From Azospirillum brasilense (GTDB taxonomy: Bacteria; Pseudomonadota; Alphaproteobacteria; Azospirillales; Azospirillaceae), in contig NZ_CP059453.1 of NCBI RefSeq assembly GCF_022023855.1, positions 62,001-126,000 of the forward strand: a DNA stretch of 64,000 nt, in the 5' to 3' direction. Shown here one piece after another: positions 24,940-35,025 of the stretch. A model generated the notes under the pieces. The model saw only the letters and a program-made list of their open reading frames with translations, had not been told where the DNA came from and made no database searches. Position 1 is the stretch's first letter. Each line of letters starts with the position of its first letter. The translations under genes and the position numbers were made by a program.

Positions 24940-27846
24940 ATGTCCGACGAAAAGACCACCGACACGCTCCAGACCGCCACCGAAGCCCCCGCGCCCGTTG
25001 GGGACGGCAGCGGCCTGTATCTGGTGGACGGGTCGGGCTTCATCTTCCGGGCCTTCCACGCCCTGCCGATGCTGAACCGTCCGGACGGCACGCCGGTGAA
25101 CGCGGTGCTGGGCTTCTCCAACATGCTGCTGAAGCTGCTGGCCGACCTGAAGGCCTCCGCCGTGGCGGTGGTCTTCGATTCGAAGCGGCTGAACTTCCGC
25201 AACGAGTTCTATCCCGAGTACAAGGCCCACCGCCCCGAGCCACCGGAGGAGCTGAAGCCCCAGTTCGCCCTGATCCGCGAGGCGACGGAGGCCTTCTGCC
25301 TGCCCTGCCTGGAGCTGGAGGGCTACGAGGCCGACGACCTGATCGCCACCTACGCGCGGCTGGCCAACGAGGCCGGACGCGAGGTCACCATCGTGTCGTC
25401 CGACAAGGACATGATGCAGCTCGTCCGCCCCGGCGTGCGCATGCTCGACCCGCTGAAGAACAAGCCCATCGGCCCCGACGAGGTGTTCGAGAAGTTCGGC
25501 GTGGCCCCCGACCGGGTCGTGGACGTGCAGGCGCTGGCCGGCGACAGCGTGGACAACGTGCCGGGCGTGCCGGGCATCGGCGTGAAGACCGCCGCCCAGC
25601 TCATCACCGAGTACGGCGACCTGGAATCGCTGCTGGCCCGCGCCGGCGAGATCAAGCAGCCGGCCCGCCGCCAGAAGCTGATCGACTTCGCGGAGCAGGC
25701 GCGGATCTCCCGCCGCCTCGTCCTGCTGGACGACCATGCCCCGCCGCCGAAGCCGCTGGAGGAGCTGCGCGTCCGCGAGCCCGACCACCAGAAGCTGATC
25801 GACTTCCTGCGCGCCCAGGGCTTCCGCACCATCGTCAGCCGCGTCGAGGCGGAGATGCGCAAGGACGGCACCATCGCCGACGGCGCGGTTCCCTCCGCCA
25901 CGCCGCCCGCCGGCCCGGCCAGGACGGCCACCCCCTCTCCCGCCCCGGCGACGGAGGCCGGCACCCCGCGCAGCCGCCCGGCCCCGCCGACCGGCGTCGA
26001 GCAGCGCTACGAGCTGGTGCAGGACCTCGACGCCTTGGCCATCTGGCTGGAGCGCGCCCGGACCACCGGCATCCTGGCCGTGGACACCGAGACCAACTCG
26101 CTGACCCCCGCCACGGCGACTCTGGTCGGCATCTCGCTGGCAACCGAGCCGGGGCTGGCCTGCTACATCCCCCTGGCCCATCAGGCCCCCAACGCCGCGG
26201 CCAGCGGGGAGCTGTCCTTCGAGACGCCGGAAGCGCCGAAGCAGATCCCGGCGGAGGACGCGCTGAAGGCCCTGAAGGAGGTTCTGGAGGACCCGGCCAT
26301 CCTGAAGATCGGGCACAATTTCAAGTTCGACCACCAGCTGTTCGCCCGCCACGGCGTGCGCGTGTCGCCCGTCGACGACAGCATGCTGATCTCCTACGTG
26401 CTGGAGGGCGGCGCCCACGGCCACGGCATGGACGAGCTGGCGGAGCTGCACCTCGGCCACACGACCATCCCCTACAAGGAGGTCTGCGGCACCGGGAAGA
26501 ACCAGATCACCTTCGACCGCGTGCCGCTCGACAAGGCGCTTGCCTACGCCGCGGAGGACGCCGACATCACGCTGCGCCTGTGGAGGGTGCTGAAGCCGCG
26601 GCTGGTCGATGAGCGGATGGTCACCGTCTACGAGACGCTGGAACGCCCGCTGGTCCCGGTGATCGCCGACATGGAATCCTGCGGCATCCGCGTGGACCGG
26701 GCAGCACTCGCCCGCCTGTCCCAGGACCTCGCCGTCCGCATGGCGGAGATCGAGAAGGAGGTGCACGGGCACGCCGGGCGCAGCTTCAACATCGGCTCGC
26801 CCAAGCAGCTCGGCGAGATCCTGTTCGACGAGATGAAGCTCGGCACCGGCAAGAAGGGCAAGACCGGCGCCTACTCCACCGATTCCAGCGTGCTGGAGGA
26901 GCTGGCGGAGCAGGGCCACGTCATCGCCCAGCGCGTGCTCGACTGGCGCCAGCTCGCCAAGCTGAAGAACACCTACACCGACGCGCTCCAGGCCCAGATC
27001 GTCGAGGGGTCGGAGCGGGTGCACACCGCCTTCGCCATGGCGGCGACCAACACCGGCCGCCTGTCCTCGACCGACCCGAACCTGCAGAACATCCCGGTCC
27101 GCACCGAGGAGGGCCGCAAGATCCGCCGCGCCTTCGTGGCGGCACCGGGCCACAAGCTGATCTCTGTCGACTATTCGCAGATCGAGCTGCGGCTGGTCGC
27201 CGAGATGGCCGACATCGCCGCGCTGAAACAGGCCTTCCAGGACGGCATCGACATTCACGCGGCCACCGCCAGCCAAGTCTTCGGCGTGCCGCTGGACCAG
27301 ATGACCTCGGAGATCCGGCGCAAGGCCAAGGCGATCAACTTCGGCATCATCTACGGCATTTCCGGCTTCGGGCTGGGCCGCCAGCTCGGCATCGCGCCGG
27401 GCGAGGCCAACGCCTTCATCAAGGCCTATTTCGAGCGCTTCCACGAGCTGAAGGTGTGGATGGAGGCGACCAAGGCCTTCGCCCGCCAGAACGGCCATGT
27501 GGTGACTCTGTTCGGGCGGCGCTGTTATATCCCCGGCATCCACGACAAGAACGCCGCCCGCCGCGCCTTCGCGGAACGGCAGGCGATCAACGCGCCGATC
27601 CAGGGCACCGCCGCCGACATCATGAAGCGCGCCATGGCGCGCGTGCCCGGCGCCCTGAAGGAGGCCGGCTTCGACGAGGTCCGCATGCTGCTTCAGGTGC
27701 ACGACGAACTGCTGTTCGAGGCGCCGGAGGATCAGGCCGAACGCGCCGCCGCCCTGGTGCGGCAGGTCATGGAGGGTGCCGCCACGCTCGGCGTGCCGCT
27801 GGTGGCGGAGGCCGGCATCGGCGGCAACTGGGACGAGGCACACTGA
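24940..27846 (+). CDS. polA: DNA polymerase I
   Basis: 968-residue replication and repair polymerase. The N-terminal 5'-3' exonuclease domain (about 25-300) has LVDGSGFIFRAFHALP, GYEADDLIATYA and GDSVDNVPGVPGIGVKTA. The 3'-5' exonuclease domain (about 340-540) has an intact first motif ILAVDTETNSL. The polymerase domain (about 560-968) has motif A LISVDYSQIELR, motif B RRKAKAINFGIIYG and motif C LLQVHDELLFE. All three activities appear intact. The stop is separated by one base from the next start. Confidence 0.97.
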   Translation: MSDEKTTDTLQTATEAPAPVGDGSGLYLVDGSGFIFRAFHALPMLNRPDGTPVNAVLGFSNMLLKLLADLKASAVAVVFDSKRLNFRNEFYPEYKAHRPEPPEELKPQFALIREATEAFCLPCLELEGYEADDLIATYARLANEAGREVTIVSSDKDMMQLVRPGVRMLDPLKNKPIGPDEVFEKFGVAPDRVVDVQALAGDSVDNVPGVPGIGVKTAAQLITEYGDLESLLARAGEIKQPARRQKLIDFAEQARISRRLVLLDDHAPPPKPLEELRVREPDHQKLIDFLRAQGFRTIVSRVEAEMRKDGTIADGAVPSATPPAGPARTATPSPAPATEAGTPRSRPAPPTGVEQRYELVQDLDALAIWLERARTTGILAVDTETNSLTPATATLVGISLATEPGLACYIPLAHQAPNAAASGELSFETPEAPKQIPAEDALKALKEVLEDPAILKIGHNFKFDHQLFARHGVRVSPVDDSMLISYVLEGGAHGHGMDELAELHLGHTTIPYKEVCGTGKNQITFDRVPLDKALAYAAEDADITLRLWRVLKPRLVDERMVTVYETLERPLVPVIADMESCGIRVDRAALARLSQDLAVRMAEIEKEVHGHAGRSFNIGSPKQLGEILFDEMKLGTGKKGKTGAYSTDSSVLEELAEQGHVIAQRVLDWRQLAKLKNTYTDALQAQIVEGSERVHTAFAMAATNTGRLSSTDPNLQNIPVRTEEGRKIRRAFVAAPGHKLISVDYSQIELRLVAEMADIAALKQAFQDGIDIHAATASQVFGVPLDQMTSEIRRKAKAINFGIIYGISGFGLGRQLGIAPGEANAFIKAYFERFHELKVWMEATKAFARQNGHVVTLFGRRCYIPGIHDKNAARRAFAERQAINAPIQGTAADIMKRAMARVPGALKEAGFDEVRMLLQVHDELLFEAPEDQAERAAALVRQVMEGAATLGVPLVAEAGIGGNWDEAH

Positions 27847-27847
27847 G

Positions 27848-30124
27848 ATGTCCGGCCCGGATTCCAGCGCCAAGGACCCCGCCGAACCCGAATTCGAGGC
27901 GCTGATCCGTTACATCCAGGAAAGCCGCGGCCTCGATTTCCGCGGCTACAAGCGCACCAGCCTGCAACGGCGCATCCGCCGCCGGATGGAGGAGGCCAGC
28001 TGCGAGGATTTCGCCACCTACCATGGCCTTCTGGAAGCCGACCCGCAGGAATTCATCCATCTTCTGAACACCGTGCTGATCAACGTGACCTCCTTCTTCC
28101 GCGACACCGAGTCGTGGGACGTGCTGCGGAAGGACGTGGTCCCGCAGATCCTGGCGCAGCGTTCCGACCGCGACCCCATCCGCATCTGGAGCGCCGGCTG
28201 CGCGTCGGGGGAGGAGCCGTATTCCCTCGCCATGCTGTTCGCGGAGGCGCTGGGCAAGGAGGCCTTCATCAACCGGGTGAAGATCTACGCCACCGATCTG
28301 GACGATGCGGCGCTGAACACCGCGCGGCACGCCATCTATTCCCCGCGCGACGTGGAAAGCGTGCCGTCGCCGTTGCTGGAACGGTATTTCGAACGCACCA
28401 ACAACCACTATGTCTTCCAGCGCGAGCTGCGCAAATGCGTGATCTTCGGGCGCCACAATCTGGTGACCGACGCCCCGATCTCGCGCATCGACCTGCTGGT
28501 CTGCCGCAACCTGCTGATCTATCTGGAAAGCGAGACCCAGAACATCGTCCTGCCGCGTCTGCACTACGCGCTGACCAACGACGGCGTCCTGTTCCTCGGC
28601 AAGGCGGAGACCCAGCTCGCCCGCTCGAAGATGTTCGAGCCGGTGAACCTGAAGAGCCGCATCTTCCGCAAGGTGCCGCAGGAATGGCGGCGCAGCCTGG
28701 GCGGCAGCCTGACCATCGCGCCGGAGCACAACAACCACCGGCAGAGCTTTCAGACCCGGCTGATGGAAGGCATCGTGGACAGCAGCGCCACCGCCTATCT
28801 GTCGGTCAACGGCGACGGCATTCTCGTCTTCGCCAACGCCACGGCCCGGCGCCTTCTCGATGTGGGAGAGATCGACATCGGCCGTCCGTTCCAGGACCTG
28901 TCGATCTCCTATCGCCCGGCGGAGCTGCGCTCGCGCATCGAGGAGGTGCAGAAGACCGGGCGCGTGGTGCGCATCGAGCATCAGGAATTCGCCCGCCCGC
29001 CGGGCGAGCCGATGCGCCTGAGCATCGAAATCTCCCTGCTCTACGGGCGTGACGGCAAGCCCTTCGCCACGCTGCTCGGCTTCACCGACACCAGCCGGCA
29101 TTTCCAGGTGCAGCAGGAGCTGGAGGCGGCGCAGGAGAGCCTGGAGACGACGATCGAGGAGCTGCAAAGCTCCAACGAGGAGCTGGAGACGACCAACGAG
29201 GAGCTCCAGTCCACCAACGAGGAGTTGGAAACCACCAACGAGGAACTCCAGTCCACCAACGAGGAGCTGGAGACCATGAACGAGGAGCTACGCTCCGCGA
29301 ACGAGGAGTTGGAGGTCGCCAACGAGGAGCTGCGCCGCCAGGGCGAGGAGTCCGGGGAATTCCGCCGCTACTCGGAATCGATCCTGCGCAGCATGGACGT
29401 GGGCATCATCGTTCTGGACCAGGATTTGCGCGTGCGCTCCTGGAACCGCTGGGGCGAGAACATGTGGGGACTGCGCGCCGAGGAGGTGCAGGGCGAACAT
29501 TTCCCCGACCTCGACATTGGCTTGCCGGTGCACCGGCTCCGCCTCGACCTGGAAAGGGTCCTGCACAGCGAGGCGCCACAGCCGCCCGTCATGCTCAACG
29601 CCGTGGACCGGCGCGGCCGCGCGGTGACCTGCCGGATCCGGCTCTCCCCGCTGCTGTACGAGGCGCGGGAGGCCCGCGGCGTCGTCCTGATCATCGAGGA
29701 CGTGACCGAACAGACCCGGACCGAAGCCTTTGCCGGCTATCTTGGGCGAATCATCGGCGAATCCCTGAACGAGGTCTATTTCCTGGACCCGTCCAGCTTC
29801 CATTTCCTGCTGGTGAACCGCGGCGCCGAGACCAAGCTGGGGTACAAGCTGGAGCATCTGAAGCAACTGGCCGTCCACGACCTGATGCCCGAGGTGTCGG
29901 CGGAACGGTTCCGGGCGCTCGTGGCGCCTCTTCTTTCGGGCAATAAGCAGGAGGTGGTCTTCGAAACGGTGATGGAGGGCAGCCACCGCGGCCCCTACCC
30001 GGTCGAGGTCTGCCTTCAGCATTTCGGCGGGGAACAGCCGCCGATCCTCGTCGCCATCGTGCACGACACCACCGAACGCCAGCATCTCGGCGCGGACGGC
30101 GGCGAAAAGGCGGAGGTGGAGTAA
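27848..30124 (+). CDS. CheR-type methyltransferase with PAS domains
   Basis: 758-residue protein. N-terminal CheR helical domain (about 15-75), then the SAM-dependent methyltransferase domain (about 80-275) with IWSAGCASGEEPYSLAM and CRNLLIYLE. A PAS-like domain follows (about 310-420), then a long coiled coil of tandem EELQSTNEELETTNEE-type repeats (about 430-500), then two further PAS regions (about 515-625 and 635-750). This equals the CheR-PAS half of CheB/CheR fusion proteins, without CheB and without a kinase. It starts one base after polA. Substrate methylation of receptors is the family role; here no receptor gene is near. Confidence 0.9.
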   Translation: MSGPDSSAKDPAEPEFEALIRYIQESRGLDFRGYKRTSLQRRIRRRMEEASCEDFATYHGLLEADPQEFIHLLNTVLINVTSFFRDTESWDVLRKDVVPQILAQRSDRDPIRIWSAGCASGEEPYSLAMLFAEALGKEAFINRVKIYATDLDDAALNTARHAIYSPRDVESVPSPLLERYFERTNNHYVFQRELRKCVIFGRHNLVTDAPISRIDLLVCRNLLIYLESETQNIVLPRLHYALTNDGVLFLGKAETQLARSKMFEPVNLKSRIFRKVPQEWRRSLGGSLTIAPEHNNHRQSFQTRLMEGIVDSSATAYLSVNGDGILVFANATARRLLDVGEIDIGRPFQDLSISYRPAELRSRIEEVQKTGRVVRIEHQEFARPPGEPMRLSIEISLLYGRDGKPFATLLGFTDTSRHFQVQQELEAAQESLETTIEELQSSNEELETTNEELQSTNEELETTNEELQSTNEELETMNEELRSANEELEVANEELRRQGEESGEFRRYSESILRSMDVGIIVLDQDLRVRSWNRWGENMWGLRAEEVQGEHFPDLDIGLPVHRLRLDLERVLHSEAPQPPVMLNAVDRRGRAVTCRIRLSPLLYEAREARGVVLIIEDVTEQTRTEAFAGYLGRIIGESLNEVYFLDPSSFHFLLVNRGAETKLGYKLEHLKQLAVHDLMPEVSAERFRALVAPLLSGNKQEVVFETVMEGSHRGPYPVEVCLQHFGGEQPPILVAIVHDTTERQHLGADGGEKAEVE

Positions 30125-30131
30125 GGAGCGG

Positions 30132-31142
30132 TCAGAACCGGTCGGGCGCGCCGCCGCTTCCGAGGTGGATGGAGGGGCGAATCCATTCCTCGCCCAGGAA
30201 GCGGATCAGCACCTCCGCGCGCTCGCGCGCTTCGCGCCCGGCCTCGTCCCACCGCTTGGCGGACAGCGCCTGCCCCATGCCCTGCGCCGTCTCGGCAAGG
30301 CGCCGGCACAGGTCGGCGCGTTCGTTCAAAGCCCGCAACGCCACTTCGAACGCCTGCTCAACCATGTGGAGCTGCGCCTCCTCCATGCTGTCGGCACCGT
30401 AGCGATGGCCGATGTGGCAGGTGAAATAGGGCAGCGTGTCCACCTTGGTTTCCCGGAGCGCCCCTCCGCAATCCGGGCAGGTCAGGGCGGACGGCGTTTC
30501 CAGTTTGTACATGCCTTCCATAGGCGCCTCCATGGATGCCACCTTGGATGCCACAGGCCGCGTTGCAGCCGGAACGCGTTCCACGGCCAGCCGGGCGAGC
30601 AGCGCACCCATGGCCGCCGCTGGCACGCAGTGATCGACCGCGACGTGGTCGAGCGCGCTGCGCGGCATGCCGGGATGCCGCGCATCCGCGGGGTCCTGCA
30701 CCACGGCAACGCCGCCCCTCCGCTTGATCTCGGCAAGGCCCGCCGTGCCGTCGTTCAACGCCCCCGACAGCACCACGCCGATGACCGCCGGTCCGCAAGC
30801 CCGCGCGGCGGACCGGAACAGCGGATCGACGGCGGGCCGGGTGCTGTGCTCGCGCGGCCCGCGCAACAGGCGAAGGCACCGGGGCGGTTCAACCACCAGA
30901 TGGCACCCCGGCGGCGCCACATGGATGCGGCCAGGGCGGAGCGGCTCCCGATCGGTGGCGTGGCTGGCCGGAAGCGACCCGGCCCGGTCGAGGATCGACG
31001 GTGCCGTGCTCGGCCGATCGCCGATGTGCAGGACGACGCACACCGCCGCTGGCAGGCCGGGCGGCAGGTCCCGGACCAGGGCTTCCAGCGCCTCCAGCCC
31101 GCCCGCCGATGCGCCGATCACGATCAGGGGGCCATCCGTCAT
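30132..31142 (-). CDS. CheB-type methylesterase (no receiver domain), copy 1
   Basis: 336-residue protein with a CheB methylesterase domain (about 1-190) but no N-terminal receiver domain. Catalytic Ser is in IGASAGGLEAL, His in VVLHIGDR and Asp in LSGALNDGTAG. A C-terminal extension holds a zinc-ribbon-like CPDCGG...FTCHIGHRYG and a helical tail of about 90 residues. It ends seven bases from the convergent CheR-PAS gene, whose product it may oppose or regulate. Confidence 0.9.
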   Translation of the reverse strand: MTDGPLIVIGASAGGLEALEALVRDLPPGLPAAVCVVLHIGDRPSTAPSILDRAGSLPASHATDREPLRPGRIHVAPPGCHLVVEPPRCLRLLRGPREHSTRPAVDPLFRSAARACGPAVIGVVLSGALNDGTAGLAEIKRRGGVAVVQDPADARHPGMPRSALDHVAVDHCVPAAAMGALLARLAVERVPAATRPVASKVASMEAPMEGMYKLETPSALTCPDCGGALRETKVDTLPYFTCHIGHRYGADSMEEAQLHMVEQAFEVALRALNERADLCRRLAETAQGMGQALSAKRWDEAGREARERAEVLIRFLGEEWIRPSIHLGSGGAPDRF

Positions 31143-31188
31143 GGGGTCCCAGCCTTTGCCCGTTCGGCACCGGCTGGAGTTCGTCCCA

Positions 31189-32208
31189 TCAGTCCTCTCC
31201 TTCGTCGGCCAAGCTGCCCGCCAATTCCTGCCCTTGTTTCGACAGCACCTCCTTCAGCATCGCCACGGTCCGCTCGGCCTCCTGCGCCGACCGGGTCCAG
31301 TTGGCCTCGACGGTGGGGTGTCCATGTTCGCGGGCCCGTTCGGCCAAGCGCCGGAACATGATGGCGCGGTCCTGATGGGTGCGCAGGGCGACCCAGATGG
31401 CCTGCTCGATCGACTCCCGATGGGACTCGGCCAGCGCCGCGGGACCATAGGCGTGGCCGACCTTGCAGCGGAAGCGCAGCACCGGCCCGTCCTCGATCTC
31501 CACCAGATTGCCGCCGCAATCGGGGCAGCTCAGCGTGCTTGGCTTGCCGACGGCGGCGGTGAGTTCCGGCACCGCGTCGAACTCGTTCTCCGGGATGCGC
31601 GCCTCCATCGCGATGTCGTCGGGAACCGGCACCGGGGGGCCGGACGCTTCGGTCAGCCGTCGGGCCAGCAGCACCGGCAGGTCGGACAGCGGGGCGCAGG
31701 CGTCCACGGAGACATGCCGCATGGCGTTGCGCGGCATGTCGGGCCATTCGGCGTCGTCCGGGTCCTGGACCATCGCCAGCCCGCCGCAGCGCTTCACGGC
31801 GCGCAGCCCGGCGGTCCCGTCGTCCAGCGTGCCGGTCAGGATCAGCCCAACCGCCCGCACCCCATAGGCGACCGCCACCGACCGGAACAGCGGGTCGATG
31901 GCCGGGCGGCAACGGTTCTCCCGTGCACCGCGGCGCACCAGCGCGCAACCGTCCTTGACAAGCAGATGGTGATCGGGCGGGGCGACGTGGATCCAGCCCT
32001 CCCGCACCGGCTCCCCATCCTCGGGATGGAAGGCGGGAAGCCAGCCGGCGCGCGACAGCAGAACCGGCAGCACGCTGTGGGTGGCGCCGATGTGCTGAAC
32101 GACGAAGACCGTGGCCGTCACGTCGCGCGGCATCGCCGCGAACAGCCTCCGCAAGGCGGTGATACCGCCGGCAGAGGCCCCGATGGCCAGGATGTCCCTC
32201 TTATCCAT
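31189..32208 (-). CDS. CheB-type methylesterase (no receiver domain), copy 2
   Basis: 339-residue paralogue of the adjacent CheB with the same layout: catalytic Ser in IGASAGGITAL, His in VVQHIGATHS, Asp in LTGTLDDGTAG, and a C-terminal CPDCGGNL...FRCKVGHAYG ribbon plus helical tail. It is 46 bases upstream of copy 1 in the same direction, so the pair is probably co-transcribed and arose by tandem duplication. It is divergent from the hybrid histidine kinase. Confidence 0.9.
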   Translation of the reverse strand: MDKRDILAIGASAGGITALRRLFAAMPRDVTATVFVVQHIGATHSVLPVLLSRAGWLPAFHPEDGEPVREGWIHVAPPDHHLLVKDGCALVRRGARENRCRPAIDPLFRSVAVAYGVRAVGLILTGTLDDGTAGLRAVKRCGGLAMVQDPDDAEWPDMPRNAMRHVSVDACAPLSDLPVLLARRLTEASGPPVPVPDDIAMEARIPENEFDAVPELTAAVGKPSTLSCPDCGGNLVEIEDGPVLRFRCKVGHAYGPAALAESHRESIEQAIWVALRTHQDRAIMFRRLAERAREHGHPTVEANWTRSAQEAERTVAMLKEVLSKQGQELAGSLADEGED

Positions 32209-32231
32209 GATTAGGGAACAACAGTTTTAGC

Positions 32232-34283
32232 ATGCGTTGTGACAACAGCGCGTTGACCAGGAAATTCCGGCTTTGGTCCTATAACTTTTCCACGCGCGCA
32301 GTGTTGTGCGGTCTGTGCAATCATTCGTTCCCAGCGAGGGGGGAGGGCTTGGGAAGATCGGCATCCATCCGTGCGGGGAACGAGACTCGCGAGTCCGAGC
32401 GTGAAGTGTTGCTCCAGCGCGTCGCAGAGCTGGACCGGAGCCTGGAACAGGCCCTGGTGACGGCGGAGGACGCGCAGGAGGAAGCCCGCCTTCTCGCGGT
32501 CGACCGGATTCAGCTCGAAGAGGAGATGACCGCGCAGCGGCATGAGATCGCCGCGTTGCGCGAACGCCTCACCGCGTCGGAAACGCGCCGGGCGGAACTG
32601 CTCGACGCCCTGGCGGATTCCGACCAGCGCTTGAACACGCTCCGCCGGGACGAAAACCATTTGTCGGAAGAACTCCAGACCTCCTACGAGGAGCTTCAGG
32701 TCCTCACCGAGGAGTTGGAGGAGGCCAACGCCGATCTGGAGCAGCGGGTCGAGGAGCGCACGGCCCAGCTCACCGAGAGCGAGCGGCGGTTCCGCACCCT
32801 GTTCGAGGCGATGGACGAGGGGTTCCTGCTCGCCGACGTCCTGTTCGACGGCGACCGGCCGGTGGATGTCCTCTATCTGGAGATGAATCCTGCGGCGCGG
32901 CGCATGGCCGGGGAGGATTACGTTGGGCGGCGGCTGCGCGAGATCAGCCCGGCCTTCGAGGATTACTGGTACGAGGTGTTCGGCCGCGCGGCGAGGGACG
33001 GGGAACCGACGCGGACGGAGCTTTACGCCGCACCGCTCGACAAATGGATCAGCTTCTACGTCTTCAAGGTCGGCGCCCCCGAACAGCGCCGCATCGCCGT
33101 GATCTTCCGCGACGTGACCGAGCGGAAGCGGACGCAGGAGCAGCTCAAGCAAGCGAAGGAAACGGCGGAGGCGGCGAACCGGGCCAAGACCAAGTTCCTC
33201 GCCGCGGCCAGCCACGACCTGCGCCAGCCGATCCAGGCGGCGGCTCTCTACGCCCATGTCCTGCTCGGGTCGGTCGGCGCCGACCCGATCGCCCAGGAAT
33301 CGCTCACCCGGCTGAAGGCGTCCATCGACAGCCTGAACGGCATGCTGAGCGGGCTGCTCGACCTGTCGCGGCTGGAGGCCGGTGTCATCGAGGTGTCGGT
33401 AACCGACTTCTCGCCCGCGGCGCTGATGACCCGCCTGGCCGAGGAGTTCCGTGGCGTGGCGGAGGCGTCGTCCATCGAACTGCGCTGCCGGCCCAGCCGC
33501 TTGGCGGTGTCCACCGATCCCCATCTGCTGGAACGGCTGCTGCGCAACCTGCTGTCCAACGCCATCGCGCACGGCCACTCCAAGGAAACGGGCGCCAAGG
33601 GGCGCGTGCTGGTGGGCTGCCGCCGCCGGGCGGACGGGGTGGAGTTCCAGGTGTGGGACAACGGGCCGGGCATTCCCGAGGACGCCCGCGAGGCCATCTT
33701 CGAGGAGTTCCGCCAGCTCAACAACCCGGAGCGCAACGCCACCCAGGGCTTCGGGCTAGGCCTGTCCATCGTGTCGCGCCTCGCCCGCCTGCTGGGGACG
33801 GAGGTGGCCCTGCGCTCGCGGGTCGGCTCGGGTTCGGTCTTTTCGGTGACGGTGCCCTACGCCCGCAAGCCGGAGGCCAACGCCGAGGTGGTTCCGGTCG
33901 CCAACCGGGAACCGCGGCTGAAAGGGCGCACGGTGCTGCTGGTGGAGGACGACGAGCAGGTTCGCCGCAGCATGACCATGATGCTGAAACGCTGGGGCCT
34001 GCGCGTGGTCGCCGTGTCCTCGGCGGGGGAGCTGGCCGCGGCGCTGCCCGGCCTGCGGCGCCCCCATGTGGTGCTGACCGACTACCGTCTGCCGGGCGGC
34101 GACTCCGGACGCTCGGTGGTCGAGCTGGTGCGCCAGCGCTGGCCGGTGCCGGGCATCATCATCACCGGCGACACCGCCCCGGAGCGGTTGCGCGAGGCCA
34201 TGTCGCTCGGCTGCCGCCTGCTGCACAAGCCGGTGCTGCCCGCGGATCTGGCCGGAGCGCTGGGCGAGGTTCTGCCTTCGTGA
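32232..34283 (+). CDS. Hybrid histidine kinase with coiled coil and PAS
   Basis: Up to 683 residues. A long N-terminal coiled coil (about 50-185, including SYEELQVLTEELEEANADLE), a PAS domain (about 185-300), the dimerisation/phosphoacceptor domain with His328 in AAASHDLRQPIQ, an ATPase domain with NLLSNAIAHG, DNGPGIP and GFGLGLSIV, and a C-terminal receiver domain (about 565-683) with VEDDEQ and the phosphoacceptor Asp in VLTDYRLPGGD. The ATG at 32232 has no ribosome site and the first 45 residues look non-native, so the real start may be a TTG near 32349 or further on. No membrane helix, so a cytoplasmic kinase. Divergent from the CheB pair. Confidence 0.85.
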   Translation: MRCDNSALTRKFRLWSYNFSTRAVLCGLCNHSFPARGEGLGRSASIRAGNETRESEREVLLQRVAELDRSLEQALVTAEDAQEEARLLAVDRIQLEEEMTAQRHEIAALRERLTASETRRAELLDALADSDQRLNTLRRDENHLSEELQTSYEELQVLTEELEEANADLEQRVEERTAQLTESERRFRTLFEAMDEGFLLADVLFDGDRPVDVLYLEMNPAARRMAGEDYVGRRLREISPAFEDYWYEVFGRAARDGEPTRTELYAAPLDKWISFYVFKVGAPEQRRIAVIFRDVTERKRTQEQLKQAKETAEAANRAKTKFLAAASHDLRQPIQAAALYAHVLLGSVGADPIAQESLTRLKASIDSLNGMLSGLLDLSRLEAGVIEVSVTDFSPAALMTRLAEEFRGVAEASSIELRCRPSRLAVSTDPHLLERLLRNLLSNAIAHGHSKETGAKGRVLVGCRRRADGVEFQVWDNGPGIPEDAREAIFEEFRQLNNPERNATQGFGLGLSIVSRLARLLGTEVALRSRVGSGSVFSVTVPYARKPEANAEVVPVANREPRLKGRTVLLVEDDEQVRRSMTMMLKRWGLRVVAVSSAGELAAALPGLRRPHVVLTDYRLPGGDSGRSVVELVRQRWPVPGIIITGDTAPERLREAMSLGCRLLHKPVLPADLAGALGEVLPS

Positions 34284-34397
34284 CTCTGCCCTCCTGAGGT
34301 TGCGTGCCGACGCGAGGGTGCGACCAATAGTCCCTTGTTCCTTCGGCTTAGCCCGATTAGCCTATCCCCTTACTCGGATAAGGGGTTCGCCCGGAAC

Positions 34398-34811
34398 ATG
34401 GCGGCTTTGTCTGGAAGCATCGGACGCAGGCTGGGCCGCGCCGCCGTGATGGCGGGCGGGGTGGCTTTGCTTCTGCAGCTTCTCGGCTGGGCCTTCCTGG
34501 TTCCGATGGTCAACGCCGCGACCGGCGAAACGGTCATGATCTGCACGCCGCAGGGCATGGCCTCCATCACTCTCCCCGACGGCCCTCCTCCTGAGTCCCT
34601 GCTTCCGGACGGCAAGCCCACGCTGTCCATGGGCGAGGACTGCCCGGTCTGCGGGCTGGTTGCCGGCCTCACCGCGCCGCCGCCGCTTCTGACCCTGGTG
34701 CTGCCGGTCTCCGTCGTCGCCCACAGCTCCATCGGGCTGCCCGGCCAGCACATCGCCGCCGGCTGGTTCCTGTCGCGGCTGAAGGCCCGAGCGCCCCCGG
34801 CCCTCGTCTGA
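34398..34811 (+). CDS. DUF2946 family protein, probable copper-linked
   Basis: 137-residue protein with an N-terminal membrane helix or signal (about 17-38), a periplasmic region with Cys49 and a CPVCG motif (Cys82, Cys85), and a second hydrophobic stretch near 95-110. This pattern fits DUF2946, a small family often found beside copper receptors. The ATG at 34398 is chosen because the helix follows; an earlier start at 34335 adds residues with no family character. It heads a run with a TonB receptor and a TonB gene, suggesting metal handling. Confidence 0.75.
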   Translation: MAALSGSIGRRLGRAAVMAGGVALLLQLLGWAFLVPMVNAATGETVMICTPQGMASITLPDGPPPESLLPDGKPTLSMGEDCPVCGLVAGLTAPPPLLTLVLPVSVVAHSSIGLPGQHIAAGWFLSRLKARAPPALV

Positions 34812-35025
34812 CCACCCTCGGCACGCGCCCTGTGATCGCCGCGCCCGGCTGTTGAGCCCGGCGGCGCGGCCCTTCCGGCCATGCCCACCTCATCCCTCAC
34901 GCCAGCCTTCGCACCGCGACCCGCCGGTCCCGATCCCTTGCGCCGATTGTCGCGCGGATCGATGACCGGGCGGGACGGCAAGGCTGCGCCGATCTCCACT
35001 CGTCCGATTCGAGAACGAGCGCCCG

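Noticed and set aside
24850..27873. A 1007-codon open frame antisense to polA
   Set aside because: It mirrors polA in a high-GC genome, shows no domain and is rich in residues typical of antisense reading (His, Gln, Arg, Gly).
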